Shown here: in pieces, positions 7,158-7,655 of the stretch | Layout: each line of letters starts with the position of its first letter | Numbering within the stretch: position 1 is the first letter of the stretch | From: Flavobacteriaceae bacterium | Lineage (GTDB): Bacteria; Bacteroidota; Bacteroidia; Flavobacteriales; Flavobacteriaceae | Length of the DNA stretch: 7,655 bases | Assembly (NCBI GenBank): GCA_030618945.1 | Contig: JAUXCI010000119.1 | Location: 1 to 7,655, forward strand | Direction of reading: 5' to 3' | Notes under the pieces: generated by a model | Databases searched by the model: none | What the model was told of the DNA's origin: nothing | Seen by the model: the letters and a program-made list of their open reading frames with translations, nothing else | Translations under genes and position numbers: made by a program

Positions 7158-7655
7158 ACACATCATGGTTCTATGGACCTTGCTGGCATTTGCGGGCTGT
7201 GGCCAAAAAGAGGGAGAGCTCTTTAAAAACCCTTCAGCAGCTGAAACGGGTATTGATTTTGTGAATACCGTTACCGAGACAAATGATCTCAACATTTTAG
7301 ATTACCTGTACTTTTATGATGGTGGTGGCGTAGCCGTTGGTGACATTAATAATGACGGACTTATTGATATTTTCTTTACCGGTAATCAGGTGAAAAATCA
7401 CTTATATCTTAATAAAGGGAATTTAAAATTTGAAGACATCAGCGAAACTGCGAATGTGAGTGGAAACAGTTCCTGGAATACAGGGGCGCTTATGGGCGAT
7501 GTTAACGGAGATGGACTGATTGACATTTATGTTTCTGCCGTTGTAGGCCTTAACGGGTTTAATGGCTTTAATGAGTTATATATCAATAATGGTGATCTCA
7601 CTTTTACGGAAAGTGCCGTTGAATACGGCCTGGATTTAGAGTCGTACAGCTCATC
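7147..7655 (+). CDS. FG-GAP/VCBS repeat lipoprotein, third paralog, N-terminal part only
   Basis: The frame stays open to the right edge, giving 169 codons of a 3'-truncated gene. A TTG at 7147, overlapping the previous gene by 11 nt, gives MKTKHIMVLWTLLAFAGC, a proper lipoprotein signal with basic n-region, hydrophobic core and FAGC lipobox (Cys18). The in-frame ATG at 7165 would leave MVLWTLLAFAGC, with no basic residue and only 11 residues before the Cys, so TTG is preferred. Two acidic loops are complete: DINNDGLID at residue 66 and DVNGDGLID at 118. Their 52-residue spacing is the same as in both upstream paralogs. The motifs YDGGGVAVGD, NHLYLNKGNLKFED and LYINNGDLTFTE follow the family pattern. 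By analogy the full protein should be about 1,100 residues with a central ASPIC/UnbV domain, but that part is outside the window. Confidence 0.9.
   Translation, partial: MKTKHIMVLWTLLAFAGCGQKEGELFKNPSAAETGIDFVNTVTETNDLNILDYLYFYDGGGVAVGDINNDGLIDIFFTGNQVKNHLYLNKGNLKFEDISETANVSGNSSWNTGALMGDVNGDGLIDIYVSAVVGLNGFNGFNELYINNGDLTFTESAVEYGLDLESYSS

Larger units (their letters stand above)
461..7655 (+). other. Putative operon of three tandem paralogous lipoprotein genes (continues past the edge)
   Basis: Three genes of the same family run head to tail: a 25-nt gap between the first stop (3784) and the preferred second start (3810), then an 11-nt overlap between the second stop (7157) and the preferred third start (7147). 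No terminator-like hairpin was seen at either junction, so co-transcription is likely. The proteins are clearly homologous but strongly diverged in sequence, which indicates old duplication rather than a recent copy. The array may continue to the right. Confidence 0.75.

Noticed and set aside
6808..7295. Plus-strand frame 6808-7050 and minus-strand frame 6987-7295
   Set aside because: The first is a frame shadow of the second lipoprotein's C-terminal module. The second crosses the gene junction antisense to the third gene's signal peptide.

Overview
The window looks like a low-GC Bacteroidota genome, most likely a marine flavobacterium. This rests on the AT-rich intergenic DNA, the lack of Shine-Dalgarno-like sequences before the starts, the Bacteroidota-type lipoprotein signals, and the protein family that fills it. 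The lineage is inferred from style and family, not from a marker gene.

Layout: positions 1-241 carry the 5' end of a minus-strand gene with an N-terminal membrane anchor, probably a sensor histidine kinase, running off the left edge. Positions 242-460 are a divergent, AT-rich intergenic region. It holds an 11-bp-spaced direct repeat, a weak candidate promoter, and a strong terminator-like hairpin (405-436) with no recognisable gene in front of it. From about 461 to the right edge, three large paralogous genes lie head to tail on the plus strand: 461-3784, 3810-7157, and 7147 to beyond 7655. The gaps are tiny or negative (25 nt, then an 11-nt overlap) and no terminator separates them, so they look like one operon.

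All three products are predicted lipoproteins of the FG-GAP/VCBS repeat family. The two complete ones are about 1,100 residues. Each has seven acidic DxDxDG-type calcium-loop repeats, an ASPIC/UnbV domain, six more repeats, and a conserved C-terminal module. The acidic loops in the two complete proteins fall at almost the same residue numbers, so they are whole-gene duplicates with the architecture preserved. The third begins the same way but is cut by the window edge.

The likely picture is a set of calcium-stabilised beta-propeller-like lipoproteins, anchored in the outer membrane and perhaps surface-exposed, made together. Relatives in Bacteroidota are often found near SusC/SusD-type uptake genes, but none is visible here and the ligand is unknown. 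The divergent membrane protein may be a sensor, but nothing in the sequence proves it controls the operon. No mobile element, CRISPR array, tRNA or rRNA was seen.
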